From Deltaproteobacteria bacterium (GTDB lineage: Bacteria > Myxococcota > JADLHZ01): a stretch of 64,000 nucleotides of DNA. This document shows, in pieces, positions 17,469 to 26,294 of this stretch. The notes beneath the pieces are model-generated. The model was not told the origin of the DNA. It saw nothing but the letters and a program-made list of their open reading frames with translations, and did not search any database. The stretch is from assembly GCA_020848545.1 (NCBI GenBank), contig JADLHZ010000140.1, forward strand, positions 24,814-88,813, read 5' to 3'. The stretch's first letter is position 1; each line of letters starts with the position of its first letter. Made by a program: the position numbers and the translations under genes.

Positions 17469-18977
17469 GTGGTCGTGGCCGTCGCTCCGGAACAGATCGT
17501 CGTCGTCTCCGACATCCACCTCGGCGAGGATCTGATCCAAAAAGGGCCGCCGTCGCTTCAGCACTACATCAACCGCCTGAACGAGCAGTTCGTCGCCTTC
17601 GTCGATTGGCTGCGCGAGCGCCCAAAGAGCGGCCCGATCGATCTCGTGATCAACGGCGACATGTTCGACTTCGTGAAGATCTCGCTGCGTCCGGATCCGC
17701 GCGAGGCGTACATGCGCTGGCAGCAAGGACTGAGCGCCACCGAGAAGCGCCACGGCCTCGACAACTCGCCCGAGCGCGTCGAGTGGAAGCTCGAGCGCAT
17801 CTTGGAGAGCCACCGGCCCGCCTTCATTTCGCTCGCCGAGCTCGTCGGCGACGGCAACCGCTTGCACATCGTCGCCGGCAATCACGATCGCGAGTTCTAT
17901 TATCCGGAGATCGTCACGCACCTGCGCCGCGCGCTCTCGGATCTCTACTTCTCGCGCCACCGGGTGCAGGACACCGCTGCGGCTCGGGCGGCGTTCTCGG
18001 CGCGCCTCGACTTCTCGATGTGGTTTCACGTCACCCAGGGCGGCGTGTACATCGAGCACGGGCATCAATATGATCCCTACTGCTCGTTCGAGTACCTGCT
18101 CGCGCCGAGGAAGCGCCCGGAAGAGATGAAGGTGGCGCTGCCGCTCACCCACAAGGCCATCCCCTACTTCGCCGATCTCATGGGCGACATGTCGACGCAC
18201 AACTTGGACACCCGCGGCCTCGGCTACTACTTCCGCATGCTCTTTCGCATGGGTCCCAAGCGCGTCGGCGTGTTGCTCTGGGCCTACGTGCGCGCGGTCG
18301 CGAGCATCTTGCGCGAAGCCGGCGGCAAAGGGCGCGAAGCGCGGCGCGCGCTCGAGAGCGAGCACCTCACCGAGCGCAGCGAAGTTGCCACGAAGTATGC
18401 GCTCTCCGAGCCGCAGATCCACGCGCTCGACGCGTTGCACGCGACGCCTGCCGAGTTCAGCCTGATGAAGATGATCCAGTGCTTCTACGTCGATCGCTTC
18501 GCGTTGGCGTTCGTCGTGCTCGTCGGCCTGGCGCTGCAAACATGGCTGCTCGACGATCGGCTGTGGCGCTTCTCGGCGTTCGCGGTGACGATCGTCGCCG
18601 CTGCGCTCGTCAGCGAGTGGCTCGGCACGAAGCGTCGCTTCGACACGCGGCAGTTCCTCCGGGAAGGCGCCGCCGGCGTCGCGCGCACGCTACGGAGTCG
18701 CGTCGTCATCTTCGGCCACAGCCACAAGCCCGAGGTCGTCGCGCTCGACGGCGGCGCGCACTACATCAACATCGGCTCGTGGATCTCGCGGGCGGCGCTG
18801 CTCGGCGAGAGCGCGTGGGGAATGACGTTTGCGTGGATCGGTCCGCAATCGGGCGGCGGCGCGTCTGGCTTGTATCGGTGGGTCGGGACGAAGCGCGAGG
18901 CGAAGCTCGTTCATCCGTTGGGCGGCGAGCCGGCGGCGGACGAGGCTCCTGAGTTGGCGGCGGCTTCGGCATCGTAG
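17469..18977 (+). CDS. Metallophosphoesterase with C-terminal membrane segments
   Basis: 502 residues, GTG start. Calcineurin-like metal motifs appear in order: VVSDIHLGEDLI (D, H), VINGDMFDFV (GD), VAGNHDREFYYPEI (GNHD), IEHGHQYDPYC (GH), and near the end IFGHSHKPEVV (GHxH). Two membrane helices at about residues 345-380 (FALAFVVLVGLALQTWLL and the next) separate the fourth motif from the last, an unusual insertion for a cytosolic family. The substrate is unknown; a lipid or nucleotide phosphate at the membrane is plausible. 15 bases separate it from folK. Confidence 0.8.
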   Translation: MVVAVAPEQIVVVSDIHLGEDLIQKGPPSLQHYINRLNEQFVAFVDWLRERPKSGPIDLVINGDMFDFVKISLRPDPREAYMRWQQGLSATEKRHGLDNSPERVEWKLERILESHRPAFISLAELVGDGNRLHIVAGNHDREFYYPEIVTHLRRALSDLYFSRHRVQDTAAARAAFSARLDFSMWFHVTQGGVYIEHGHQYDPYCSFEYLLAPRKRPEEMKVALPLTHKAIPYFADLMGDMSTHNLDTRGLGYYFRMLFRMGPKRVGVLLWAYVRAVASILREAGGKGREARRALESEHLTERSEVATKYALSEPQIHALDALHATPAEFSLMKMIQCFYVDRFALAFVVLVGLALQTWLLDDRLWRFSAFAVTIVAAALVSEWLGTKRRFDTRQFLREGAAGVARTLRSRVVIFGHSHKPEVVALDGGAHYINIGSWISRAALLGESAWGMTFAWIGPQSGGGASGLYRWVGTKREAKLVHPLGGEPAADEAPELAAASAS

Positions 18978-18987
18978 GCGCTACGCC

Positions 18988-19443
18988 TCATTGCGCTCGC
19001 AGGATCATTCCCGTGCGAGCAGCGACGTCGACCGGCGTGCTGACGGCAGCGCCGCTGACGAGATCGACGTAGGACCCAGCGGGAACGCCGGGCGCGGTCT
19101 CACTGTCGTCGCCGCGGTTGAGGATGACGACGAGGTCGTCGCCTGGCGCACTCATCGCATACGCGAGCACGTCGCCGGTGGTGCCGAGCGTTTGCCGGGT
19201 GCCGCGGCGCAAAGCGCTGTGCTGCTGGCGAATGTGCGCGAGCGCCGCGATGCGCGTGCGCAGCCAAGTCTGATTCGTGCTGTAGGTGTCCCACTGCATG
19301 AAGTGGGCGTTGTCCTCCGAGGCGGTGTCTGTGGGTTCGGCGGGCACTTCGGGGCTCGTCGGGCCACCGCCAGTCGTGACGCCGCTGAGGAAGCAGCCTT
19401 CGAATGTCATGACGAGCAGCGCTAGCGCCCGGATCCGCCCCAT
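18988..19443 (-). pseudogene. Alpha-amylase remnant (C-terminal end joined to an exported N-terminus)
   Basis: 151 residues. A hydrophobic N-terminus with a cysteine (LVMTFEGCFLSG) and a Pro/Thr linker lead straight into text typical of the end of a GH13 amylase: WLRTRIAALAHIRQQHSALR, then a beta-rich domain C (VVILNRGDDSE, VPAGSYVDLVSG). The TIM-barrel with all catalytic residues is missing. I infer an internal deletion that joined signal region and C-terminal domain in frame. It could still be expressed but cannot be an amylase. Confidence 0.6.
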
Positions 19444-19539
19444 GCTTGAAGACTAGCGCAAGGGACGCGGTTGGCGTGCTCAATCTTGCAGAGCGGTGAA
19501 CGTTCGAAAGCCACGCGATGCCCGTGCTATAGTCATCGC

Positions 19540-19851
19540 GTGGACGACCGACTCACGCACGCCGTCGAGATACTGCGAAATGCTTTGCCTGGCGTGAGGC
19601 TCGTGTACTTGTTCGGCAGCCAGGCCAAGGACCGCGCGCGTGCAGACAGCGACGTCGATCTCGTGGATCTGGCGCGGGCAAGCACCGTGATGAAGAAAGA
19701 GATCGTCGCTGGCGGACGCACGCTCTACGAGCAGAGCCCGGCAACCCGCCACGCGTTCGAAGGACAAGTCTTGTCAGCTTACGCGCGCCTGAACGAAGAG
19801 CGCCGCCCTATCTTGGAGCGCATCCGCCGTGAAGGCCGCGTCCATGGTTGA
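19540..19851 (+). CDS. Nucleotidyltransferase-domain antitoxin, MntA-like, shortened
   Basis: 103 residues from a GTG start. LFGSQAKDRARADSDVDL is the GSx10DxD motif of minimal nucleotidyltransferases; the end (SAYARLNEERRPILERI) matches MntA antitoxins that AMPylate HepT. Full-length MntA proteins are about 135-140 residues; here the active-site motif runs almost directly into VDLARASTVM, where the family has 30-40 more residues ending in a similar DVDLVDL. I infer an in-frame deletion between these two similar stretches. The next gene overlaps by 8 bases. Confidence 0.7.
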   Translation: MDDRLTHAVEILRNALPGVRLVYLFGSQAKDRARADSDVDLVDLARASTVMKKEIVAGGRTLYEQSPATRHAFEGQVLSAYARLNEERRPILERIRREGRVHG

Positions 19852-20255
19852 AGATGTCGTCATCAACAAGGCGAGCACCATCGAGCGAGCCATTGCGCGT
19901 TCGCGAGGAGCACGCCGGCGATCGCGAAAACCTCTGCGCGCGCCAAACGAAGCAGGACGCGATCATCTTGAACCTGCAACGCGCGTGCGAGGCGGCGATC
20001 GATCTCGCGATGCACCTCGTTTCCACCCACAGGCTCGGGGTGCCGCAGGATTCGCGCGAGGCGTTCGATCTGCTCGCTCAGCGCGCGATCATCGACGCGG
20101 CGTTGGCCGAGAAGCTGAGGCGCATGGTCGGCTTTCGCAACATCGCCGTGCACGACTATCTGCGGCTCTCGTTGCCGATCGTGGAAGCGATCATCGCGAA
20201 TGGCGTCGCCGACTTGCTCGCGTTTTCGAAGGTCGCGCTCGCGCAACCGGGGTGA
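19844..20255 (+). pseudogene. HepT-like toxin, frameshifted
   Basis: Partner of the MntA-like gene in a type VII toxin-antitoxin module. The start MVEDVVINKASTIERAIAR is in one frame (ATG 19844), and the rest, from REEHAGDREN to the end, is in another frame, so about two bases are missing (or one gained) near 19895-19901. The body keeps QDAIILNLQRACEAAIDLAM and the RNase motif RNIAVHDY (Rx4HxY). As it stands no complete toxin can be made. Downstream frame alone lacks the N-terminal helix. Confidence 0.75.
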
Positions 20256-20283
20256 TCCGCGTCGCGCGAAGTCTTGCGAGACG

Positions 20284-20586
20284 TCAGGAGAGGGGTTGGA
20301 CCGCGACCTTGATCTGCGGCGGGGTTTCGCCGAAGCAGCCGTGGCTCAACTCACCGAGTCCGTGCGCATCGAGCACGGATTTCAAGCGCGAGACGAAGTG
20401 GCGATCCTGCGATGTGCTGGACATGAAGTTGCCGAGCAGCGCGTTGGCCAAGCTCACGCCCATCGCGACGAAGGGCGAGCGAACGAGCACCTCGAGCCGG
20501 GTGATGTTGGTGCGGTTGGCGATCACCCAGTTGGTCAGGGCCTCGCGTGATTGCTTGTCGTTGCGCTCCAGGGTGGACCAGTGCAA
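20284..20586 (-). CDS. STAS-like protein, probably truncated at the 5' end
   Basis: About 100 residues in a frame with consistently GC-rich third positions. WVIANRTNITRLEVLVRSP followed by FVAMGVSLANALLG resembles the short STAS/SpoIIAA-like proteins common in myxobacteria. No ATG or GTG sits at the expected place: the good codon usage begins near a TTG at 20586, exactly where a plus-strand gene begins. Either the start is TTG or the N-terminus has been lost at a rearrangement joint. Function unknown. Confidence 0.45.
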   Translation of the reverse strand: MHWSTLERNDKQSREALTNWVIANRTNITRLEVLVRSPFVAMGVSLANALLGNFMSSTSQDRHFVSRLKSVLDAHGLGELSHGCFGETPPQIKVAVQPLS

Positions 20587-20796
20587 AAGATCACGATCGC
20601 CGACATCGACGAGCCAACCAACACCATCGCCCTCGTGCAGCAGGCACACGTCGAGGAGTATTGGATGGCCCAGTGGGAGCGGCACTGGGGGGCGATCGAT
20701 GTCTTGCCGCCGATGTCCACCTTCGACAAGGACGCCTGGCTGCGCGGGTTGGAGCGCGTGTATCAGCTGCAGATGATGGGCCGTGGGAAGCTCTGA
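20581..20796 (+). CDS. Small protein of unknown function
   Basis: 71 residues from GTG 20581, with clear GC preference at third codon positions and a GGTGG-type ribosome site upstream. Contains KDAWLRGLERVYQLQMMGRG, which looks amphipathic helical. I do not recognise the family. It starts head-to-head with, and overlaps, the STAS-like ORF, so one or both of these short genes may be fragments. Confidence 0.45.
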   Translation: MQKITIADIDEPTNTIALVQQAHVEEYWMAQWERHWGAIDVLPPMSTFDKDAWLRGLERVYQLQMMGRGKL

Positions 20797-20813
20797 CTCG
20801 GCGAAGGGGCACC

Positions 20814-21479
20814 ATGGCGACCCCTGACGTTCCACCGGACTGGCCGGCCGGCGAGCCGCCGCCGACCGAAGAAGAGATCCGCCAAGCGAAGGCCCTCGCC
20901 GATTACTTGGACGGCAAGCCCGCGCCGGATCTCGATCCCGGCCTGAAAAAAATGTCGGACATCCTGAGGGTCGCCGCGCCGCACATGAGAAAGGAGCAGC
21001 GGCGCCAAAAGTGGATCCGCCGCGCGATGGTCGTGAGCTTCCCGGCGGCGGCGATGATCCTCGTCTGGCTGGCGCTGCCGAAGCCGCAGCCTTTGCCGCC
21101 CGCGCCGGCCGAGCTCATCGCGCAGCAGACGCTGGCGGCGCGCGCCGGGAACACCGAGGCGCTCGAACGGGCGATGGCGCCCTATCGACAAACCGTGAAG
21201 AACGCGCCGGCAAGCGCCCGCACGAAGGAGCGCGCCTTCGGAAAAGACGCGGCGTTCTCGCGGGCGCTCATCGAGATCAAACGTGGCGACGGCGAAACCG
21301 CGCTCAACACGATCGCCCACGCGTTCACGCTCGGCGAAGACGACGATGTCTTCACCTTGAACCTGTTGCTCGCGCGCGCAGCGGCGCACCGCAGCCTCGG
21401 CCACGCCAAAGACGAAGCTCAGACGTCGCGCGAGGCGATGAAGCTCGCCGAACGCTTGCTCGCCGAGAGCCTGCGCTGA
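20814..21479 (+). CDS. Membrane-anchored protein with TPR-like C-terminus
   Basis: 221 residues; an AAGGGG ribosome site precedes the ATG. An acidic cytoplasmic N-terminus (about 65 residues), one membrane helix (MVVSFPAAAMILVWLALP), then a helical periplasmic part with ALNTIAHAFTLGEDDDVF and LLLARAAAHRSLGHAKDEAQ that looks like TPR pairs. No catalytic motif. The gene stands first in a plus-strand group of three small membrane proteins. Function unknown. Confidence 0.65.
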   Translation: MATPDVPPDWPAGEPPPTEEEIRQAKALADYLDGKPAPDLDPGLKKMSDILRVAAPHMRKEQRRQKWIRRAMVVSFPAAAMILVWLALPKPQPLPPAPAELIAQQTLAARAGNTEALERAMAPYRQTVKNAPASARTKERAFGKDAAFSRALIEIKRGDGETALNTIAHAFTLGEDDDVFTLNLLLARAAAHRSLGHAKDEAQTSREAMKLAERLLAESLR

Positions 21480-21507
21480 CCGTGCTTTTCATGCACCCGC
21501 GGCGAAC

Positions 21508-21870
21508 GTGCGGCATCTTGCGAGCGTGAACGGTGCCTCCCCTGCCCTGCTCTTTCGCCTCGCGTGCGCGGCGCTCCTCGCCTACGCGCGCTGGCCGAGC
21601 GACGTTGCGTTCCACTGCGCCTTCAAAACGCTCACCGGCCTGCCCTGCGCCACCTGCGGCATGACGCGCGCGTGGATTCACTTCGCGCATGGCGACGTGG
21701 GCGCTGCGGTGGTCCAATCGCCGCTCGGCAGCGTGCTCTTCGTCGTCGCCGCGCTCGTCGTCGTCTTCGGGCCGCCGCCAAGAACCTGGCGCGCGGGCTT
21801 CGCGCCGCTTTGGATCGCCGCCGGCTTCGCGCTCAATTGGATCTACTCACTGGCAACGGGAGTCGCATGA
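21508..21870 (+). CDS. DUF2752 membrane protein
   Basis: About 115-120 residues. FKTLTGLPCATCGMTRAWIH is the CPxCGxTRA-like signature of the DUF2752 family, followed by two hydrophobic helices (LGSVLFVVAALVVVFG; LWIAAGFALNWIYSL). The two cysteines could bind metal or form a disulfide; no activity is known. Start is GTG 21508, or GTG 21526. The stop overlaps the next start (ATGA), so the products are coupled. Confidence 0.75.
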   Translation: MRHLASVNGASPALLFRLACAALLAYARWPSDVAFHCAFKTLTGLPCATCGMTRAWIHFAHGDVGAAVVQSPLGSVLFVVAALVVVFGPPPRTWRAGFAPLWIAAGFALNWIYSLATGVA

Positions 21871-23120
21871 ACGACTTGGAAAAATCCGCCGGCCGCGCGC
21901 TCTGGCTGTCGATCGCCGCGGTGCTCACCTGCTGCGGGCCGCTCGGCGTCATCGCCGTCGTCTGGGGCTTCGTCATCAAGCGCGACGCCGACGCGGTCTC
22001 GGCGCCGACGCCGCTGCGCGCGTTCTTCGCGATCGGGCTCGGCACGCTCTCGGTGATTCAGCTCTCGTACGCCGTCTACACCTCGCAGAAAAACGAGAAG
22101 GCGCGCATGGAGATGGCCGGCGCCGCGACGAAACGTCTCGCCGGACAGCGTGAGGCGCTCGCGCTGAAGCACGACGTCGCCTGCGATCTCACCATCGAGT
22201 ATCTGCTCGCGAGCAAGAAGCGCTCGTTCGACGCGATCACCTGCCCCGGCCAAGTCGAAGCGAAAGAGTCCGTCGCCACGCTCACCGAAGTCGTGGCCAA
22301 GAACGGATCGAGCGAGCAAGCGTTGCGCGCGTGCTTCGGCAGGACAAGCCGCTGGTTCGTCATCGACGCCGACGCCAACCTGCGCTGTCCCGAAGCGCTG
22401 CCGGCCGGGCTCTCGGCCGCAGGGCCGACGTCGTTGCCTTCCGGGCTCTCGGCGCTCGTCTCGGAAGACGATCGCTGGCGCCTCGCCGTCGCGGAAGCGA
22501 CGACCAAAGAGAACGTCGAGCGCTTCACCAGCGAGCTCGCGCGCCTGCGATCTGCGCTGGCGGCGCACAAGCACGCGGAGAGAGCCTGTCCCTCGTTCGG
22601 TCTCGGCATGACCGACGCCGGCGCCAAGCGGCGCTTGGAGATCGGCTACGTCGACTTCGACGATCTCAACGCCAGCACTAAAAAGACGGCGGACGAGTGG
22701 GAGTTTTTGACCAAGGCGAGCCTGCGCGCCGCGCTCAATCCGCAGAACAGCTTTCGCGGCGCCGACATCAATCGCGTCGGCCGCTACCTCGCGGTCTTCG
22801 ACGCCGAGACGCGCGCGTGGCCGGAGATGACGAAGGAGGATGGCGTCATCAAGGACAAGTTCGCGTACGTGAGCGGCGCCTTCGACGGCTGGATGACGCT
22901 CGTCGATCTCGAACAAGCGAAGGTGCTCTGCGAGACCCGCTTCCGCTTCGAGAGCAGCGAGAACATCCGCTACCGGAAGGGCAAGTTCTCGAGCGAAGAA
23001 GGCAGCGTCGAGAAAGCGCTGAAGAGCGACTTCGAAGATCGCTTCGAGGACGCGGCGATCGCGGCGGTGAACAAGCTCGCGAACGGCGAGATCAAGCTCG
23101 GCGTGAAGCTCTTGGAGTGA
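21867..23120 (+). CDS. Uncharacterised membrane protein
   Basis: 417 residues. Two membrane helices near the N-terminus (LWLSIAAVLTCCGPLGVIAV and LRAFFAIGLGTLSVIQLSYA) are followed by a large soluble part rich in charged residues, with a few cysteines (ITCPG, RACFG, LRCPE). The helices resemble the DUF4190-like pairs found at the start of many actinobacterial and myxobacterial proteins. Nothing identifies the soluble domain. Coupled to the DUF2752 gene by ATGA overlap; meets the minus-strand group end to end. Confidence 0.65.
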   Translation: MNDLEKSAGRALWLSIAAVLTCCGPLGVIAVVWGFVIKRDADAVSAPTPLRAFFAIGLGTLSVIQLSYAVYTSQKNEKARMEMAGAATKRLAGQREALALKHDVACDLTIEYLLASKKRSFDAITCPGQVEAKESVATLTEVVAKNGSSEQALRACFGRTSRWFVIDADANLRCPEALPAGLSAAGPTSLPSGLSALVSEDDRWRLAVAEATTKENVERFTSELARLRSALAAHKHAERACPSFGLGMTDAGAKRRLEIGYVDFDDLNASTKKTADEWEFLTKASLRAALNPQNSFRGADINRVGRYLAVFDAETRAWPEMTKEDGVIKDKFAYVSGAFDGWMTLVDLEQAKVLCETRFRFESSENIRYRKGKFSSEEGSVEKALKSDFEDRFEDAAIAAVNKLANGEIKLGVKLLE

Positions 23121-23429
23121 TCAGTAGTAGAAGCGCGCGCGGTGCAGGAGCTGCACTTTGCCGTGCTGATCGACGCGATACACCATGACGACCTGCGAGT
23201 CGCCCACGTCCTTCACGACGACGAAGGTGTCGGTCGAGAGCACGTTGACGCGCACGTCGTGATGCCCGGCGAGCGCCATGCTCATCGGGCCCATCTGCGT
23301 TTGCAGCATTTGCGGTGGCGGCGGATTTGGCGGCGGCTGCACGATGGTGCCCGCTTGCCCTTGCGCATCGGCGGCGAGCGCCGCGCCGCTGAACGAGATG
23401 ATCGAAAGTGCGAGCAGTAGGCGAAGCAT
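23121..23429 (-). CDS. Small exported protein
   Basis: 102 residues with a clear signal peptide (MLRLLLALSIISFSGAALAA), a Pro-rich linker (QPPPNPPPPQM), and a C-terminal beta-like segment (VNVLSTDTFVVVKDVGDSQV). No known family. Its ATG overlaps the jag stop by one base (TGATG), so it is probably the last gene of the rpmH-jag operon. Confidence 0.6.
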   Translation of the reverse strand: MLRLLLALSIISFSGAALAADAQGQAGTIVQPPPNPPPPQMLQTQMGPMSMALAGHHDVRVNVLSTDTFVVVKDVGDSQVVMVYRVDQHGKVQLLHRARFYY

Positions 23430-24370
23430 CAGCCCTCCGCGCCGTCCGGAATGATCAACACGCGGCGCAACAGACCTTCGCCTTCGCTGCGCGTCTTCAA
23501 GCCTTGTTGTCCGTCGAGCGTCACGTGAAAGATGCGCCGATCGTGCGCGTTCATGGGGCTCACGGTGAAGATCTTCCCGTCGGCCTTCGCTTTTTCGCCG
23601 AGCTTCTTCGCGAGCACGCGCAGCGCTTCTTGGCGGCGCTCGCGATAGCCTTCGCAGTCGAGCGCGATCTTCTCCGGACCTTCGGCGTCTTTGCCGACGA
23701 TGCGGTTCACCATGAATTGCAGCGCGAGCAAGGTCTCGCCTTTGCGCCCGATGATGAGGCCTTCGTCAGGACCGTGCATGTCGACGAGCACTTGCTCGGC
23801 GGTGTCGACCGAGATCTGCGCGCGCGCCTCGAGCTTCGAGAGATCGAGCAGCTTGCGCGTGGCTTCGAGCGCCTTGTTCGCGCGTTCGGAGAGCGCGCCT
23901 TCGTCGAGCGCGGGCTTCGGCGTCACCGGCTCCTTCGGCGCCGCGGTCATCTCCCGAAATTCTTTGTACTCTTCGGCGAGCGAGTCCGAGAACCCTTCGC
24001 CTTCGTCGTCATGGCGCGGGCGCCGATCGCGACCGCCGCGATCGCCACGGCCGCCAAAGCCACCCGCGCCGCCGCGCCGGCCGCCACCACCGCCGCCGCC
24101 GAAGTCACGCCGGCCGCCACGATCACCGCGCGGACCACGGCCGCCGCGATCGCCACGATCTTGCCCGCGCGACTGGGGGCCGTCCTTGAGGTGCGCCGGC
24201 TGCAGCTCGTCTTCGTCAACCTGCTGATCGTCGACTTCGATGACGACGCGCTTTTGATCGTCGTCCTTCGCGATGACCGTGTACTTGATCTTGCTGCGTG
24301 AAATGCCGAGCGACTCGCACGCCTTGATGGCGGCTTCTGCCTCTGTGAGGCCCTGAAATGTCTTATGCAC
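23429..24370 (-). CDS. jag: Jag/KhpB RNA-binding protein with RGG-rich linker
   Basis: RNA-binding protein of the SpoIIIJ-associated (Jag/KhpB) family, encoded next to yidC as usual. The Jag N-terminal domain is MHKTFQGLTEAEAAIKACE; a KH domain holds GLIIGRKGETLLALQFMV; an R3H domain ends the protein (CEGYRERRQEALR; VSPMNAHDRRIFHVTL). Between the N-domain and the KH domain is a roughly 50-residue stretch of Arg, Gly and Asp (RGG repeats, a run of seven Gly), a composition known from phase-separating RNA-binding proteins. The usual Jag linker is shorter and not RGG-rich as far as I know. Confidence 0.92.
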   Translation of the reverse strand: MHKTFQGLTEAEAAIKACESLGISRSKIKYTVIAKDDDQKRVVIEVDDQQVDEDELQPAHLKDGPQSRGQDRGDRGGRGPRGDRGGRRDFGGGGGGGRRGGAGGFGGRGDRGGRDRRPRHDDEGEGFSDSLAEEYKEFREMTAAPKEPVTPKPALDEGALSERANKALEATRKLLDLSKLEARAQISVDTAEQVLVDMHGPDEGLIIGRKGETLLALQFMVNRIVGKDAEGPEKIALDCEGYRERRQEALRVLAKKLGEKAKADGKIFTVSPMNAHDRRIFHVTLDGQQGLKTRSEGEGLLRRVLIIPDGAEG

Positions 24371-24402
24371 TTGGATGGTCCCTGGGTGTCTCTAACGGTG
24401 GC

Positions 24403-26058
24403 TCAAGTAGCCGGTGTCAAAGCTGTTTTCTTCCCGAATTTGCGGTTGATATAGGCCTGCTGAAGGATGGTCAAGATGGTGTTGACGAAGATGTAGAAGA
24501 CGAGGCCCGAGGGCAGCCCTACCATGAACAGCGTCATCAGCGGCGGCATCATATAGAGCATGATCTTCTGCTGCTGCGGATCGCCGGCCGGCGGCGACAG
24601 CTTTTGCTGCACGAACATCACGCCGCCGAGCAGGAGCGGCAAGATGTAGAACGGATCCTTCGCCGTCAGATCGCCGAGCCACAAAAATTCCTGTTGATAG
24701 AGCTCGACCGCGGCCCACAGCGTGCGCCAGAGCGCGAAGTACACCGGCATTTGTAAGAGCGCCGGCAGACACCCGCTCAAGAACGGATTGACGCCGCGCT
24801 CTTTGTAGAGCCGCATCGTCTCGAGCCCCTGCTTCTCGCGATCGTCGGGGAAGCGGGCTTTGATCTTGTCGAGGTCCGGCTTCAGGTCACGCATCACCTG
24901 CATCGACATGAACGACTTCTGCGTCACCGGCAGAAGCAAAAGCTTGACGATGAGCGTGAGGATCAAGATCGCGATGCCGTAACTGTGAAAGATCCCGTAC
25001 GCCTGGTTCAGGATCCACAGCATCGGCCGGCTCAAGAAGCCGAGCGGCATGAACCAGACTTTGTAGTCGATCGCTTCTTCGAGCTCCTTGTTCGGCCGCT
25101 TCAAGAACGCGCTCGCCTTCGGGCCGGCGTAGACCTTGAAGTGTTGCGTGAGCGTTTGGCCTGGCGCGAGCTTGGTCTCCGGCGCTGCCAGCGTGGCCGA
25201 CATGCTGACGAAAGAGCTGCCGGTGCGCGCGCGCTGCTCGTCGAAGTCGGCGCCAACGATCAGCGTTTGCTCGGGCGCGGCGGCGAGCAAGAAGTACTGC
25301 TTGTCGATGCCGGCCCACGCGAGCGGCTTTCCTGTGGGCGGATCATCGTTCTCGCCGTGCGCGTGCTTGTAGAGCTGGCCGTCGATGTACGCGGCCGGCG
25401 CGATGAGGTCCGGCGGCGGCTCGAACATGCTCTTGTCCTTCAGCGTCTTCTCGTCGAACAGGCCGGCGAGTCTGAGCGCTGGCGACACCGTGGTCTCGCT
25501 CGCGCCCGTGTTCTTCAGCTCGACGTCGAGCGCGAGCAAGTAGTCGTGCTCGGCGAACGCCCAGCGCGCGTGGCCTTCGAGTGATCCTTGCTTGTATTGA
25601 AAGTCGACGCCGCGCTCGCTCTTGCTCATCGACGAGAAGATCATCGGCGCGCCGCCGAGCAGCACCGACGCACCGTCAACGCGTTCGCCGGCGGGCTCGC
25701 CGAGCAAGCTCACCGGGTGCTTTTGCTCGCCGCGCCTCTTGCCGCCCTCCTTATATTCCTTGAGCGTCACGTGCGTGATCGCGGCGCCGTAGGACGAGAG
25801 CTCGACGTGCATCAGCGGCGTGTCGATCGCTTCTTTCTGCTCGGGTAACGCCGGTGCCACCGGCTGCGACGCCGCGGCTGCTGCGGCGACCGCGGGCGAC
25901 GACGCCGGCACGTTAGCGAGGGGCGCCTTCGTCGCGGGCTGCGACGCGCTCTGAGCCGTTGGCGGCGCCGGTTTTTTCGGCGGCGCGACGACCAAGTTCC
26001 AAAACAGCATGATGCCGAGGCACACGAGCACGGTGATGAAGACGCGTTTATCGATCAT
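24403..26058 (-). CDS. yidC: Membrane protein insertase YidC
   Basis: Inserts and folds inner-membrane proteins, alone or with SecYEG. 551 residues, the Gram-negative form: an N-terminal helix ([19 protein letters not shown]), an Ala/Pro-rich linker, a large periplasmic beta domain (about 85-340), then the conserved five-helix core with [19 protein letters not shown] and [20 protein letters not shown]. Its start overlaps the yidD stop (ATGA). Order rpmH-rnpA-yidD-yidC-jag is ancestral. Confidence 0.97.
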   Translation of the reverse strand: MIDKRVFITVLVCLGIMLFWNLVVAPPKKPAPPTAQSASQPATKAPLANVPASSPAVAAAAAASQPVAPALPEQKEAIDTPLMHVELSSYGAAITHVTLKEYKEGGKRRGEQKHPVSLLGEPAGERVDGASVLLGGAPMIFSSMSKSERGVDFQYKQGSLEGHARWAFAEHDYLLALDVELKNTGASETTVSPALRLAGLFDEKTLKDKSMFEPPPDLIAPAAYIDGQLYKHAHGENDDPPTGKPLAWAGIDKQYFLLAAAPEQTLIVGADFDEQRARTGSSFVSMSATLAAPETKLAPGQTLTQHFKVYAGPKASAFLKRPNKELEEAIDYKVWFMPLGFLSRPMLWILNQAYGIFHSYGIAILILTLIVKLLLLPVTQKSFMSMQVMRDLKPDLDKIKARFPDDREKQGLETMRLYKERGVNPFLSGCLPALLQMPVYFALWRTLWAAVELYQQEFLWLGDLTAKDPFYILPLLLGGVMFVQQKLSPPAGDPQQQKIMLYMMPPLMTLFMVGLPSGLVFYIFVNTILTILQQAYINRKFGKKTALTPAT

Positions 26059-26294
26059 GCAGGATCCTCGGGCTTCGGCGTAATTCTCGGGACGGGGTCG
26101 TAGCCATAACCGGCGAACGGATGACAGCGGCCGACGCGGCGGATGGCGAGCAGCGTGCCGCGGAGCGGGCCGTGGGTGCGCAGCGCTTCGACGGCGTACT
26201 CAGAGCAGGACGGCAAGTAGCGGCAGCGCCCGCCGAGAAAAGGCGAGAGCAACAACTGATAGAGGCGTATGAAGAGAACGAGCAGCGAGGTCAC
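26055..26294 (-). CDS. yidD: Membrane protein insertion efficiency factor YidD
   Basis: Small membrane-associated protein assisting Yid[15 protein letters not shown] text is present as [20 protein letters not shown], then [17 protein letters not shown] and [18 protein letters not shown], the family's Cys/His-bearing core. GTG 26294 overlaps the rnpA stop (GTGA) and gives 79 residues, the usual size; the frame stays open to an ATG at 26354, but that would overlap rnpA by 64 bases. Confidence 0.92.
   Translation of the reverse strand: MTSLLVLFIRLYQLLLSPFLGGRCRYLPSCSEYAVEALRTHGPLRGTLLAIRRVGRCHPFAGYGYDPVPRITPKPEDPA

Noticed and set aside
16848..18539. Extension of the DUF1549-like gene to 1150 residues
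   Set aside because: The extra part is antisense to folK and the phosphoesterase, and a signal peptide with ATG sits at 16847.
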